Origin: JAWKSY01 sp041402125
Lineage (GTDB): Bacteria > Planctomycetota > GCA-002687715 > DRQF01
Length of the DNA stretch: 64,000 bases
Direction of reading: 5' to 3'
NCBI GenBank assembly: GCA_041402125.1
Contig: JAWKSY010000001.1
Span: 372,001-436,000 of the forward strand
The notes under the pieces are model-generated. The model saw only the letters and a list, made by a program, of their open reading frames with translations, was not told the DNA's origin and made no database searches. Within the stretch, counting starts at the first letter, position 1. Every line of letters starts with the position of its first letter. Positions 18,012 to 28,637 of this stretch are shown piece by piece. The translations under genes were made by a program, and so were the position numbers.

Positions 18012-18801
18012 GAGCCGGGCGCGGCGCTCCCGATCACGCCCTCGGCGGGCGAGGAGGCGTTGGCGTAGAGCTTCTTCGGGATCCGGCCGGCGAAGAAGGC
18101 CCGGCGTCCCGCCTCGGTCGCGAGGCGCATCGCGGTCGCCATCGAGCGCGAGTCCTGCGCGAGGGCGACGGCGGTGTTGAGGAGGATGCCCTCCACGCCG
18201 AGCTCCATCGCGAGGACGACGTCCGACGCGGTGCCGACGCCGGCGTCGATGATGATCGGGACGTCGACGGTCTCGAGGATGATCCGGATGTTGTTGGGGG
18301 TCAGGACGCCCTGGCCGGAACCGATCGGCGAGCCGGCCGGCATGACGCTCGCGACGCCGAGATCGGCGAGCCGGCGCGCCATGATCGTCCGAGGTGTAGG
18401 CGGAGACGGTGAAGCCTCCTTCACCAGGATCTCGGCCGCCTTACCGGCGTCTCGATGGGCTCGGGCAAGAACGTCTTCGGGTCGGCGAGGACCTCGACTT
18501 CACGAGGTCCGGTCGAGCACCTCGCGCGCGAGCCGACAGGTCCGCACCGCCTCGTCCGCGTTGAAGCAGAACGCGGTGTTCGGGAACAGCGTGTACCGCT
18601 TCCGGTCGATGGTTGAGGAAGCTCTCTCAGGAGGTGTCCGCGAAGTCCACGCGGCGCACCGCAGGCGTAGACCGACCCTCGGTACCCGAGCTCGAGGCCA
18701 GTCGACCATCTCCTCGTTCGTCCGGTGCCGGTGCCGAGGAAGAGTCGCGGTGAACCCGGTGACCGAGCCAGGAGCGGCTCCTCGGCAGGATGCGTCATCA
18801 T
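18008..18801 (-). pseudogene. thiG: Thiazole synthase ThiG, frame broken
   Basis: ThiG makes the thiazole phosphate moiety of thiamine from 1-deoxyxylulose 5-phosphate, dehydroglycine and ThiS thiocarboxylate. The pieces are recognisable in several frames: MTHPAEEPL and SRLFLGTGTG at the start, NTAFCFNADEAVRTCRLARE, VEVLADPKTFLPEPIET, and the intact C-terminus from MARRLADLGVASVMPAGSPIGSG to the stop, with DAGVGTASDVVLAMELG (phosphate-binding). At least four frame changes are needed to join them. It is therefore either a decayed gene or, more likely, assembly indels, as in nearby genes. The start ATG (18801/18798) overlaps the thiS stop and the end overlaps the CPBP gene. Confidence 0.8.
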
Positions 18802-19011
18802 CCTCCCCCGACGAAGGACACGTTTCGAGGCGGTCGCCGTCCTCGGACGAGCGAGGCGTAGTCGGCGCGGGGCACGACCACCGAGATTGCGTTCGGTGGC
18901 GATGCGGCGGTCGCCGAGGCCGAGCTCGGCGACGAGATCCTCGAGGGTCGAGCCGGCCGGGACCTCGCGGCGCTCGCCGTTGAGGGTGATCGGGATGCGG
19001 GCGCGCGTCAT
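18798..19011 (-). pseudogene. thiS: Sulfur-carrier protein ThiS, frameshifted
   Basis: This would be a ~70-residue ubiquitin-like sulfur carrier. The first part reads ITLNGERREVPAGSTLEDLV..LGLGDRRIATERN. After a frame change near 18890 the sequence continues NAISVVVPRADYASLV and ends SFVGGG, carrying the C-terminal Gly-Gly that is adenylated and thiocarboxylated for thiazole synthesis. The ATG at 19011 overlaps the regulator stop by four bases (ATGA), and the TGA at 18798-18800 overlaps the thiG start. The conserved C-terminus just after the break suggests a sequence error rather than real decay. Confidence 0.8.
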
Positions 19012-20406
19012 TCCTCTCCCTCCGGTTCCTCGTCGCCTTCCTCGCGGCCCCGGATCTTCTCGAGGCGGTACTGCAGCGTCCGCCGCGTCAGTCCGAGCGC
19101 CCGCGCGGTCCGCGAGACGTTCCCTTCGCAGCGGTCCAGCGCCATCATGATGAACCGGCGCTCGAGTTCGTCCAGCAAGTCAGATCGCTGCGCAGGAGGT
19201 ACTCGAGCACCTCCCGCGGCAACGTCGCGCCGGATCTCGCCGCCGAGGTGGAAGTCGGAGGGCAGGAGCACCTCGCCGGGGGCGAGGACGACCGCCGCGC
19301 TCCATGCCGAAAGTTCTCGAGCTCGCGCACGTTGCCCGGCCAGCCGTAGCTCGCGAGCTTCTCGACCACGGCGTCCTGCGACAGCGGACCGAGGTCGCGT
19401 CCGTGCTTCTCGCAAACCCGCCGCGGAGAATGCGAGGCAGGCAGGCCAGATCTCCCGGGCGCGCGCGCAACGCGGGATCCGGATCGGGATGACGTTGAGG
19501 CGGTAGAAGAGATCCTCCCGGAGCTCCCCCTCACCATCTCCTCGAGTTCCAGTTCGTGGCCGCGACGGCCTGGACGTCGACCTTGATCGTCTCGTTGCCG
19601 CCGACGCGCTCGAACTCCCGCTCCTGCAGGACGCGAAGGAACTTCGACTGGAGGTGGAGCAGCGTATCTCGCCGGTCTCGTCCAGGAAGATCGTGCCGCC
19701 GTTCGCCTCCGAACTTGCCGAGGCGCCGGGCGACGGCCGCCCGGTGAAGAGATCCCGCCTCGTGTCCGAAGGCTCGCTCTCGAGGAGGTTCTCGGGGATC
19801 GCCGCGCAGTTCACCTTGACGTAGGGTCCGTCGCCGCGCAGGCTCGAGAGGTGCAGCGCGCGCGCGACCATCTCCTTGCCGGTGCCGCTCTCGCCGGTGA
19901 CGAGCACCGTCGCCGAGCTCGCGGCGATGCGTCGATCGAGGCGAGGATCTCCACCATCGCGGGGGCGTGCGCGATGATGCGCGTCGCCCTCGAGGCCGGC
20001 CGATCCGCTCCTTGAGGCGCACGTTCTCGGACTCGAGCGTCCGCAGCTTCAGCGCCTTCTTGAGCTTGATGACGAGCTCGTCGGTGTCGACGGGCTTGGT
20101 GATGAAGTCGTGCACCCCGCGCTTCAACGCCTCGACGGCGGTGTCCAGCGCCCCGAACCCGGTGACGATGACGAAGAGGATGTCGGGGTGCTTCTCGCGG
20201 ACGCGCTCGTAGAGGTCGAGGCCCGTCATCGACCCCATGCGGAAGTCCGAGATGATCGCGTCGGGGCAGCGCATCGCGACCTCCTCCAGGGCGGCGCGCG
20301 GCGAGTCGACCGCGGTGGCCTGGAAGCCCTCCATGGCGAGCACGCGCCGCAGGCCCTCGGCCTGGGAGCGTTCGTCGTCGACGATCAGGACGCGCGCGTT
20401 GATCAC
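19008..20406 (-). pseudogene. NtrC-family sigma-54 response regulator, frameshifted
   Basis: Starting at GTG 20406, the receiver domain is intact: VLIVDDERSQAEGLRRVL with the acidic pair, DAIISDFRM with the phospho-acceptor Asp, VIVTGFG, and DFITKPVD with the conserved Lys. The AAA+ module follows in several frames (LVTGESGTGKE Walker A; NGGTIFLDE Walker B; KFLRVLQEREFERVGG). The C-terminal Fis-type helix-turn-helix is intact (RFIMMALDRCEGNVSRTARALG, read in two pieces). It would activate sigma-54 promoters on phosphorylation by the upstream kinase. At least five indels break it. It lies 128 bases after the kinase gene and overlaps thiS. Confidence 0.82.
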
Positions 20407-20534
20407 GTCGGCGTTCTCACTCGCATTCGGATCGGGAGCCGGAGGGGCGCGGCGGAGGGCCCGCCGGCGGCATCCTAACAGGCGGCGCGACGAACGCCTT
20501 GCGGGCGGGAACTCGGCGGGAAAGAAATGCCGGC

Positions 20535-21906
20535 TCAGAACCGGCGGGAGCTCGGGGAGTCGACGACGACGCCGCCGCCGCCGCGAGGCGTGCGCTTCGA
20601 GATCCGACCGCCGTGGGCCTCGACGATCGTCTTCGCGGGTGAGGCCCAGGCCAGTCGCCGGCGGACCAGGTGACGAAGGAACTCGGTAGCCCATCGGAAC
20701 GTTCCTCCTCCGCCTGCCGGCGTTCTCGACGCGACAGCGCACGCGGTCGCGGTCGCCCTCGACCGTGATGGCGATCTCGTGCGGGACGTCCGGGATCCGG
20801 GCCTCGAGGGCATTGCGGACGAGACAGCGCAGGACCTTCGCGAGCTTCGGGTGGTCCGCCCGGAGCCGGGCGTCCTCGCCCCGCTCGCGGACGACGGTGG
20901 CCGCGACGTCGTCGATCATCGGCGCGAGCTCGCGCAGGGTCGCGTCGATCGCCTCGTCGAGGTCGACGTCGCTGAGCTCGATGTCCTTGAGCTGCGAGAA
21001 GTTGACGAAGTCGTCGATGACGCGACGGATCTTGGTCAGCTCCTCCTGGACCCGCGCGAAATCCTCCGGGGCGGCCGGCTGCTGCCGCTCCTGCAGCTTC
21101 TCCAGGAACTGCACGTTGAGCGAGATCCCGTTGAGCGGGTTGCGGATCTCGTGGGCGATCCCCTCGGCGGCGCGACTCATCGCGTCGAGCCGGGCGCGGC
21201 GCTCCTGGTCGCGGAAGAGCAGGGCCTCCTGCCGCCGGCCGAGGAGGTAGACGAAGACGACGACGCCCCAGAGCATGAGCCAGTAGGCGAGGACGAGGAT
21301 GAGGGCGTAGTCGCGTCCGGTGTCGGTGCTCGCCCGGAAGGAGGAGAGCTCGAGGTAGGTGCGGAAGCGGTAGCCCTTGGCTCGGAGTTCGGCCGGCGCC
21401 TCCTCGGGGACCTCGACCGGCCCCCAGATGCCGACCCGGATGAGGGCCCCCTCGGCCTCGACCCCGACGCGGATCCCGTCCGGGTCGCCGGCGTTCGGCT
21501 CGGGATAGCGCGCCAGCGAGCGCCCCACCCGGGCGACCACCCCGTCCGGGAAGGCCGACGCCGCTCCGGGCTCGATGATGCTGACCTCCTGCGCGAGGTA
21601 GACCGGGAGGGCGCCGCGGGTGTCGAGGACCTTCTTCTTGAAGTAGCCCGGGAAGTCGTGGACCCAGGCCCGCCCCGGGGAACCGGAGTAGGTCTCGACG
21701 AATTCCGCCATGACGTCCCGGAGCGCCGCCGCGAGGACCCCGCCGCGGATCTCCCCCTGCCGCCGGAAGTACTCCTGCTCGCGCGTCTCGAGGTGATCCG
21801 TCCACAGGGTGACGAAGCCCAGCGCGAGGAGGCCGCTGAGGAGAGCGACGGCACCGAGGCCGATGATCGTCACGGCCGGAGCGCGCCGCGGGCGGGGCTG
21901 GGACAT
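20535..21906 (-). CDS. Membrane sensor histidine kinase (NtrB-like), C-terminus frameshifted
   Basis: The N-terminus is one membrane helix (about 10-33), a periplasmic sensor of about 170 residues, and a second helix near 205-225. These are followed by the dimerisation domain with phospho-acceptor His in AEGIAHEIRNPLNGIS and an N-box RNALEA. After VENAG the frame is lost. The catalytic domain resumes in other frames as TGLGL, AKTIVEAHGGRI and the stop at 20535, so about three indels are needed. The sensor region has no recognised domain. It is paired with the sigma-54 regulator downstream and divergent from nusA across 529 bases. Confidence 0.85.
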
Positions 21907-22435
21907 CGAGCGACAAATCCTTTGTTCGGAGAACCTTACAGTTGCCCCTGGCCCCGCGCAACGACGTCCCGGAAGGGCGGAGGACCGCCCCGAGGAGGCC
22001 TCGGGACGAGCGGGAGCCGACCGCGAGGACTTATCAGGATCTCACAATCACCCCTACGCCGCGAAAATCGCACGCGAAGCCCCGAATCTCGCCATTTGGC
22101 AAGGCAAGGGGGATTGGTTACTCTCTCCCGCACGAAGCCCCGGAGTCCCGCAAACCCGCTGAGGGTGGGGACTTGGTCGGTCATGGACGACCGACGACGG
22201 GTGGGCCGCGAGATCGGTGCCGCATGCGGCGCCCGGAGCCAATCATGCTCACGAGCTGATCGTCCCTTGCTCGATCTCGAGCCGCGCCCCGCAGGCGGGG
22301 TCTGCGCGGCGTCCGGTCCGGGGCTCCGGTGAGTGCCCAGCACTCGCCGGGGGGTCCCGAAAGGAAGTCGGGCTAGGCCGGCTTTTTTTTGTGGCTCCCC
22401 CGAGTGGGACGGGCGACGAGACACGAGGACGCGAG
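21907..22435 (+). other. 529-base divergent intergenic region; nusA leader
   Basis: No convincing gene is seen between the histidine kinase and nusA; a RimP gene, usual before nusA, is absent. The left ~150 bases are comparatively AT-rich and probably hold the promoters. The right part (22324-22390) forms an attenuator-like structure described separately. No tRNA or known small-RNA signature was recognised. Confidence 0.6.
22324..22390 (+). promoter_or_regulatory. Attenuator-like antiterminator/terminator pair upstream of nusA
   Basis: The terminator consists of GCCGG (22346-22350) pairing with CCGGC (22378-22382), CCCGA (22356-22360) pairing with TCGGG (22368-22372), then eight T (22383-22390). 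An alternative 12-bp hairpin pairs 22324-22335 with 22341-22352 around a CCCAG loop. It uses the same GCCGG bases, so the two structures exclude each other. The T tract ends 45 bases before the nusA ATG. This is the shape of a transcription attenuator. NusA itself affects termination, so autoregulation is plausible but unproven. Confidence 0.65.
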
Positions 22436-23674
<1,239 letters not shown>

Positions 23675-23772
23675 TCGTCGCGGTCGGCCGCGCCGCGGAG
23701 CCCCGAGGCCCCGCGTCGCACCCCGCCCCCACGACGATGGATCCCGAGTCCGAAGGACCCTACGAGTAAGAA

Positions 23773-26528
23773 ATGCCGATTCGCGTTCACATGCTGGCCA
23801 AAGAGTTGGACGTCACCTCCAAGGACATCATCGCCGAGGCGATGAACCACGGAGTCGAGGTGGCGAACCACATGTCCTCGCTCACCGAGGCGCAGGCCAA
23901 CCTCATCCGCGCCTTCCTCCAGGTGGCGCCTCCGACCGAGGAGGACAAGAAGCGCGCCGAGCGCGAGGAAGCCGAGCGCGAGGCCCAGGCCGTCGAGGAG
24001 GCGAAGAAGAAGATCGCCGCCGCGAAGGCCCGGAAGGCGCAGATCGAGGCCGAGCGGGAGACCGAGGACGAGTCGCCGGCGATGGCCTCGCTGGACGACT
24101 CCCCGCCCACCGTCCACGACGGGGCGAGATGCGTCCGCTCTCCCCGCCCGATCTCCTCGGAATCGTCGCGCGTCGTCGCGAGGAGGAGGCCGCGCGGGCT
24201 CGCGCGGACGAGGAGCCGGCCGAGGCCGCCGGCGCCACCGCCCCGACGCTCAACGTCTCGACGGACGAGATCGCCGCGCGCACGGTCAACCGCGCGCCGA
24301 TCACGCCGCCGCGCCCCGAGGCCGAGGCGGAGGCCGAGGTCGACGAGGCGCCGCAGCCCAAGGAGATGCGCATCAGCTCCCCGGGCGAGATGCGCACGGT
24401 GCAGACCCGCGGCGTGAACCCGGTCTCCGACAAGGAGCCGACGCGCGAGATGCCGCAGCGCCGTCAGGCGAAGATCCTCGGTCACAAGGAGATCCGGCCG
24501 CCGCAGCCGACGCGCCGGCCTCCGATGGACCGCGGACGGCCCGGCCCCGGCGCGGGCGGTCCCTCCGCGCCGCTCGATCCCGGCGGCATGATCCAGACCA
24601 AGTCCCAGGGTTCCAAGCGCACCTTCGTGCGGGCGCCCCAGCGCGGCGGCGGTCCCGGCGGCGGCCGTCGCTTCGGCCACGGCGGTCCCGGCGGCGGCGG
24701 TGGACGCGGCGGTCAGAACCGCGTCCAGCCCCAGCGTCGCAACAAGACGACGGAGGTGAAGCCGCAGGACTGCACGGTCGAGATGCCCATCAACATCAAG
24801 AACCTGTCGGCCGCCATGGCCGTCAAGTCGGGCATGATCATCGAGCGCCTGCTCAAGAACCACGGGATGTTCCTGAACATCAACTCCATCCTCGACAAGG
24901 ACACCCTCGAGATCGTCGCGCTCGAGTTCGACTGCGACATCACGATCAAGGAGGAGAAGGACCTCGAGAAGGAGTTCGTGTCCGAGGAGGTGGAGTCCTT
25001 CGAGAGCGACGCCGCCAACCTCGAGCCGCGTCCCCCGATCGTCACCTTCCTGGGCCACGTCGACCACGGCAAGACCTCGCTCCTCGACCACATCCGCAAG
25101 ACGCGGGTGGCGGAGCGCGAGGACGGCGGCATCACGCAGCACATCGGCGCGTACCGGGTCAAGACCAAGCACGGCGACGTCGTCTTCCTCGACACGCCGG
25201 GTCACAAGGCCTTCACCGAGATGCGCGCGCGCGGCGCCAACGTCACGGACGTCGTCGTTCTCGTCGTCGCCGCCGACGACGGCGTCATGCCGCAGACCGA
25301 GGAGGCCGTCGCCCACGCCAAGGCGGCCGGCGTCCCGATCATCGTGGCGATGAACAAGTGCGACAAGCCGGAAGCCAACCCCATGCAGGTGAAGCAGCAG
25401 CTCGCCGGCATCGGTCTCCAGACCGAGGACTGGGGCGGCGACACGGTCTGCGTCGAGGTCTCCGCCCTCACCGGGCAGGGCATCGACTCCCTCCTCGAGT
25501 ACCTCTCGCTCTACACCGAGATCCTCGAGCTGCGCGCCGATCCGACCCGCCCCGCGGTGGGAACCGTGATCGAGTCGATGCAGAAGAAGGGCGAGGGCAA
25601 CGTCGCGCGCGTCATCATCACGGACGGCACCCTGCACCGGGGCGATAACTACCTCGTCGGCCACGTGCAGGGGAAGGTCAAGACGATCCGCCTGCCGGAC
25701 GGCAAGCAGGTCAAGGAGATCGGACCGGCCTGGCCGGTCGAGGTCCCCGGCCTCGCCGAGCTCCCGGCCGCGGGCGAGAAGTTCTTCGTCGTGCAGGATC
25801 TCGCGAAGGCCCGCCAGCTCGCCGACGAGCGCCAGCGCGCGATCCGCGATCAGCGCATCAGCGGACGTGCCGTCTCGGGCCTCGAGGGCATCCTCAAGAA
25901 GGCCGCGACCGACGAGATCAACCTCATCGTGAAGGCCGACACCGTCGGCTCGCTCGAGGTGCTCAAGAAGTCGATCATGGAGCTCGAGCACGACGAGGTG
26001 AAGCCGAAGATCATCCACTCGGCCGTCGGTGGCATCACCGACACCGACGTGAGTCTGGCCGACGCCTCGGGGGCGGTCATCCTCGGCTTCCACGTCACGG
26101 ACAGCGGCTCGGCCCGTCGGCTCGCCGACGAGCGCAACGTCGAGATCCGGCTCTACACCGTCATCTACGAGATGCTCGAGTTCGTCACCCTCGCCGTCGA
26201 GGGTCGCCTCAAGCCGACCGAGCGCGAGAACATCACCGGCCACCTGCTGGTGCAGAAGATCTTCCGCGTCTCGAAGGTGGGCACGATCGCGGGCTGCATC
26301 GTCGAGGACGGCGTGATCCGCGGCAAGGCGCACGCGCGCGTCACCCGCGACGGCGTCGTCGTCTACCAGGGCAAGATCGCCTCGCTGCGTCACCACAAGG
26401 ACGACGTGAAGGAGATCAAGGAAGGCCAGGAGTGCGGCATTCGCATGGAGGGCTTCGACGACGTCAAGGTCGGCGACGTGATCGAGCCCTTCGAGATCGA
26501 GCAGGTCAAGCGCTCGCTCGACGACTGA
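23773..26528 (+). CDS. infB: Translation initiation factor IF-2 (one-base frameshift in linker)
   Basis: The N-terminal IF2_N domain (IRVHMLAKELDVTSKDIIAEA) is followed by a charged linker, a Gly/Arg-rich stretch, a second IF2_N-like domain, the G domain (GHVDHGKT, DTPGH, NKCD) and domains II-IV to the C-terminus. IF-2 is the GTPase that delivers initiator tRNA to the 30S subunit. The frame shifts inside the linker near 24121-24124: adding one G to the GGGG run gives HDGGEMRPL and joins both halves. Because infB is essential, this is almost certainly a sequence error. It lies 98 bases after nusA. Confidence 0.95.
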
Positions 26529-26544
26529 AGCTTCCCCGATGAGA

Positions 26545-26574
26545 GCGAGGCCCCGGCCGCGGCCGGGGCCTCGC
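26545..26574 (+). other. Perfect 14-bp hairpin between infB and the DUF503 gene
   Basis: GCGAGGCCCCGGCC, two bases, then its exact complement, ending seven bases before the ATG at 26582. There is no T tract. It occupies the place where a ribosome-binding site would be, and no free Shine-Dalgarno sequence is visible for the next gene. It may be a weak terminator, an RNA-processing site, or a translation-limiting structure within the operon. Confidence 0.55.
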
Positions 26575-26581
26575 ATCCGCC

Positions 26582-26863
26582 ATGCTGATCGGCGTCGTGC
26601 AACTCGAGCTCTCGATTCCCTGGGCGGACTGTCTCAAGGACAAGCGCCGCGCCATCAAGGGACTCAAGGAGCGCCTCCACCGCCGCTTCAACGTCTCGGC
26701 GGCCGAGGTCGGAGATCCCGACATCTGGCGCACGGCCGTCCTCGGCATCGCCGCCGTCGCCAACGACGCCCAGTTCCTGCAAAGTGTCTGTCAGAAGGTC
26801 GTCAACTTCGTCGAGGAGAATGGCGACACCGTGCTGGACGACTTCTCGATCGAGATCATCTGA
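26582..26863 (+). CDS. DUF503 (YlxP-like) protein
   Basis: The protein has 93 residues, the usual length of the DUF503/YlxP family (LIGVVQLELSIPWADCLKDKR, RLHRRFNVSAAEVG). The family is a small ferredoxin-like fold of unknown function, conserved next to infB and rbfA in many bacteria, and this gene keeps that place. It ends at 26863 with rbfA starting on the next base. The upstream hairpin covers its normal ribosome-binding region. Confidence 0.92.
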   Translation: MLIGVVQLELSIPWADCLKDKRRAIKGLKERLHRRFNVSAAEVGDPDIWRTAVLGIAAVANDAQFLQSVCQKVVNFVEENGDTVLDDFSIEII

Positions 26864-27259
26864 ATGGGCTACAAGATCGAGCGCCTTCAGGAGCGCATCA
26901 AGTTCAAGGTCGCCAACGTCATCCAGCGCGACCTCGCCGACCCGCGCCTCGGGCTGGTGACGGTCACCAAGGTCAAGCTCGCGCGCGATCTCTCCGAGTG
27001 CGAGGTCTTCTACTCGGTACTCGGTGACGACGGCGCGCGATCGAAGACGGCGCGGATGCTCGCGGACAGCCGCGGCTTCATCCAGTCGGAGGTCGCGAAG
27101 ATCCTCGCCACGCGCCGGGCCCCGCGGCTCGACTTCGTCTTCGACGAGTCGATCGAGGGCTCGGTCCGCATCTCGGAGGCGCTGCGCCGGGAGCTCGGCG
27201 ACGCGGACGAGGCCGGGGACGAGGCCGAGCGCGACGAAGAGGTCGCGCCGGAGGAATGA
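26864..27259 (+). CDS. rbfA: 30S ribosome-binding factor RbfA
   Basis: The protein has 131 residues and a KH-like fold: ERLQERIKFKVANVIQRDL, DPRLGLVTVTKVKLARDLS and YSVLGD are typical of RbfA. An acidic tail of about 20 residues follows. It binds the 5' region of immature 16S rRNA and assists late 30S maturation and cold adaptation. It abuts the DUF503 gene, and its TGA overlaps the ATG of the following glycosyltransferase by four bases, so that gene is translationally coupled to a ribosome-biogenesis operon. Confidence 0.94.
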   Translation: MGYKIERLQERIKFKVANVIQRDLADPRLGLVTVTKVKLARDLSECEVFYSVLGDDGARSKTARMLADSRGFIQSEVAKILATRRAPRLDFVFDESIEGSVRISEALRRELGDADEAGDEAERDEEVAPEE

Positions 27260-28365
27260 CGGAGGCGGCCGCGAGCGACGAGCGCATCCTCGTGGTGCGC
27301 CTGAGCGCCTTCGGCGACGTGATCCTCACCCTGCCCGCGCTCGCCTCGCTTCGCGCGGCGCGGCCGGCGGCCCGCCTCGCCTGGGTGGTCGAGGACCGCG
27401 CGGCCGGCATCCTCCGCGACCACCCCGATCTGGACGAGGTGATCGTCCTGCCGCGACGCGCGTGGAAGGAGCGGCGCCGCGAGCACGGTCGGGCCGCGGT
27501 CCTCCGCGAGATGCGCGCCTTCGGACGCGAGCTCGCGCGCCGCGAGTTCGACGCCTCCCTCGACTTCCAGGGCAACCTGAAGAGCGGACTCGTCACCCGC
27601 GCGGCCGGCGCCCGCCGGCGCCTCGGCTTCGCGCGCGGGAGCACGCGGGAGCCCAACTGGCTCTTCACCAATGATCGCGTCCGCCCGACCTCCCCCGACC
27701 TCCACCGGAGCGACCGGGACCTCGAGCTCGTGCGGGCCCTCGCAGCCGAAGCGAGGCCGGCCGCGGCCCGGCTCGGCATCGGGGAGGCCGATCGGACCGC
27801 CATCGCGCATCTCGTCGCGGGCGATCCGGCCGCGCCGCTCGTCGTCATCCACCCGGGCACGAGCGACTTCTTCGCCCAGAAGCGCTGGCCCCTCGAACGC
27901 TGGGCGGTCGTCGCGGCGCGACTCGCGGCCGAGCGCGGCGCGCGCGTCGTGCTGAGCTGGGGTCCGGGAGAGCGCGAGCAGGTGGACGAGGTCCGACGAG
28001 GCGCGCCGGCCGCGACGATCGCCGATCGCGTCCTCGAACCGCTCGAGCTCGCCGCGCTGCTGTCGGAGGCCGATCTCGTCCTCGGCAGCGACACCGGTCC
28101 GACCCACCTGGGGTCCGTGCTCGGGCGGCCGACGGTGGCGCTCTTCGGGCCCTACGACCCGCGCCCGCTGCACCCTCACGGCCATCCGGATCGCGCGCGT
28201 TACGCGGCGCTTCCCTGCTCACCCTGCCGCTACCGCGACTGCCCTCGCGCGCTCTGCATGGAGGAGCTCGGCGTCGACGAGATCCTCGCCAGCGCGGAGG
28301 CCGCGCTCGACGGTCGCGAAGCCCCTCCCGGTCCGCGCGCCCCGCGCAAGACGGTCGCGATCTGA
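27256..28365 (+). CDS. Glycosyltransferase family 9 (heptosyltransferase I-like)
   Basis: The protein has 369 residues. GT9 features are ILVVRLSAFGDVILTLPAL at the N-terminus, IHPGTSDFFAQKRWP near 198, and SDTGPTHLGSVLGRPTVALFGP near 281, which binds the ADP-sugar. The Cys cluster CSPCRYRDCPRALCM near 330 is common in WaaC/WaaQ-like enzymes. It would add heptose to the LPS core. It is coupled to rbfA (ATGA overlap). The other LPS genes lie 29 kb away at 57-61.7 kb, where waaF is encoded, so this is the better candidate for the first heptosyl transfer. Confidence 0.85.
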   Translation: MTEAAASDERILVVRLSAFGDVILTLPALASLRAARPAARLAWVVEDRAAGILRDHPDLDEVIVLPRRAWKERRREHGRAAVLREMRAFGRELARREFDASLDFQGNLKSGLVTRAAGARRRLGFARGSTREPNWLFTNDRVRPTSPDLHRSDRDLELVRALAAEARPAAARLGIGEADRTAIAHLVAGDPAAPLVVIHPGTSDFFAQKRWPLERWAVVAARLAAERGARVVLSWGPGEREQVDEVRRGAPAATIADRVLEPLELAALLSEADLVLGSDTGPTHLGSVLGRPTVALFGPYDPRPLHPHGHPDRARYAALPCSPCRYRDCPRALCMEELGVDEILASAEAALDGREAPPGPRAPRKTVAI

Positions 28366-28637
28366 CGCGACGGCCGGGACCGGACGGAACTCCGGATCGG
28401 CACGAAGCTTCCGTCGGCTCTCACGTCGGTGGGTGAATTCCCGCGCGCCGGACGGGCCTCGACTGATAGAATCCGCGATCTCGACGGGCGCCCGCGCCCG
28501 AGCTACCGCCGACATCCTCCGTTCCGAGCGAGCCGATCCCCGCCCGCGTCGCGGTCGCGACCGCCGCGCGCGACGGCGTCGCATGAGGAGGTCCGGCCCG
28601 ACGAACGCCTTCATCCGGAAGACTGCGAACCTGAACG

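Noticed and set aside
22340..22391. Resemblance to the SRP (4.5S) RNA loop because of GGAAG
   Set aside because: The conserved AGCAG/internal-loop pattern is missing and the helix CCCGA/TCGGG plus T8 fits a terminator better.
24105..24135. Programmed frameshifting in infB
   Set aside because: No slippery heptamer with downstream structure was seen, and a one-base homopolymer error explains the break; infB is not known to need frameshifting.
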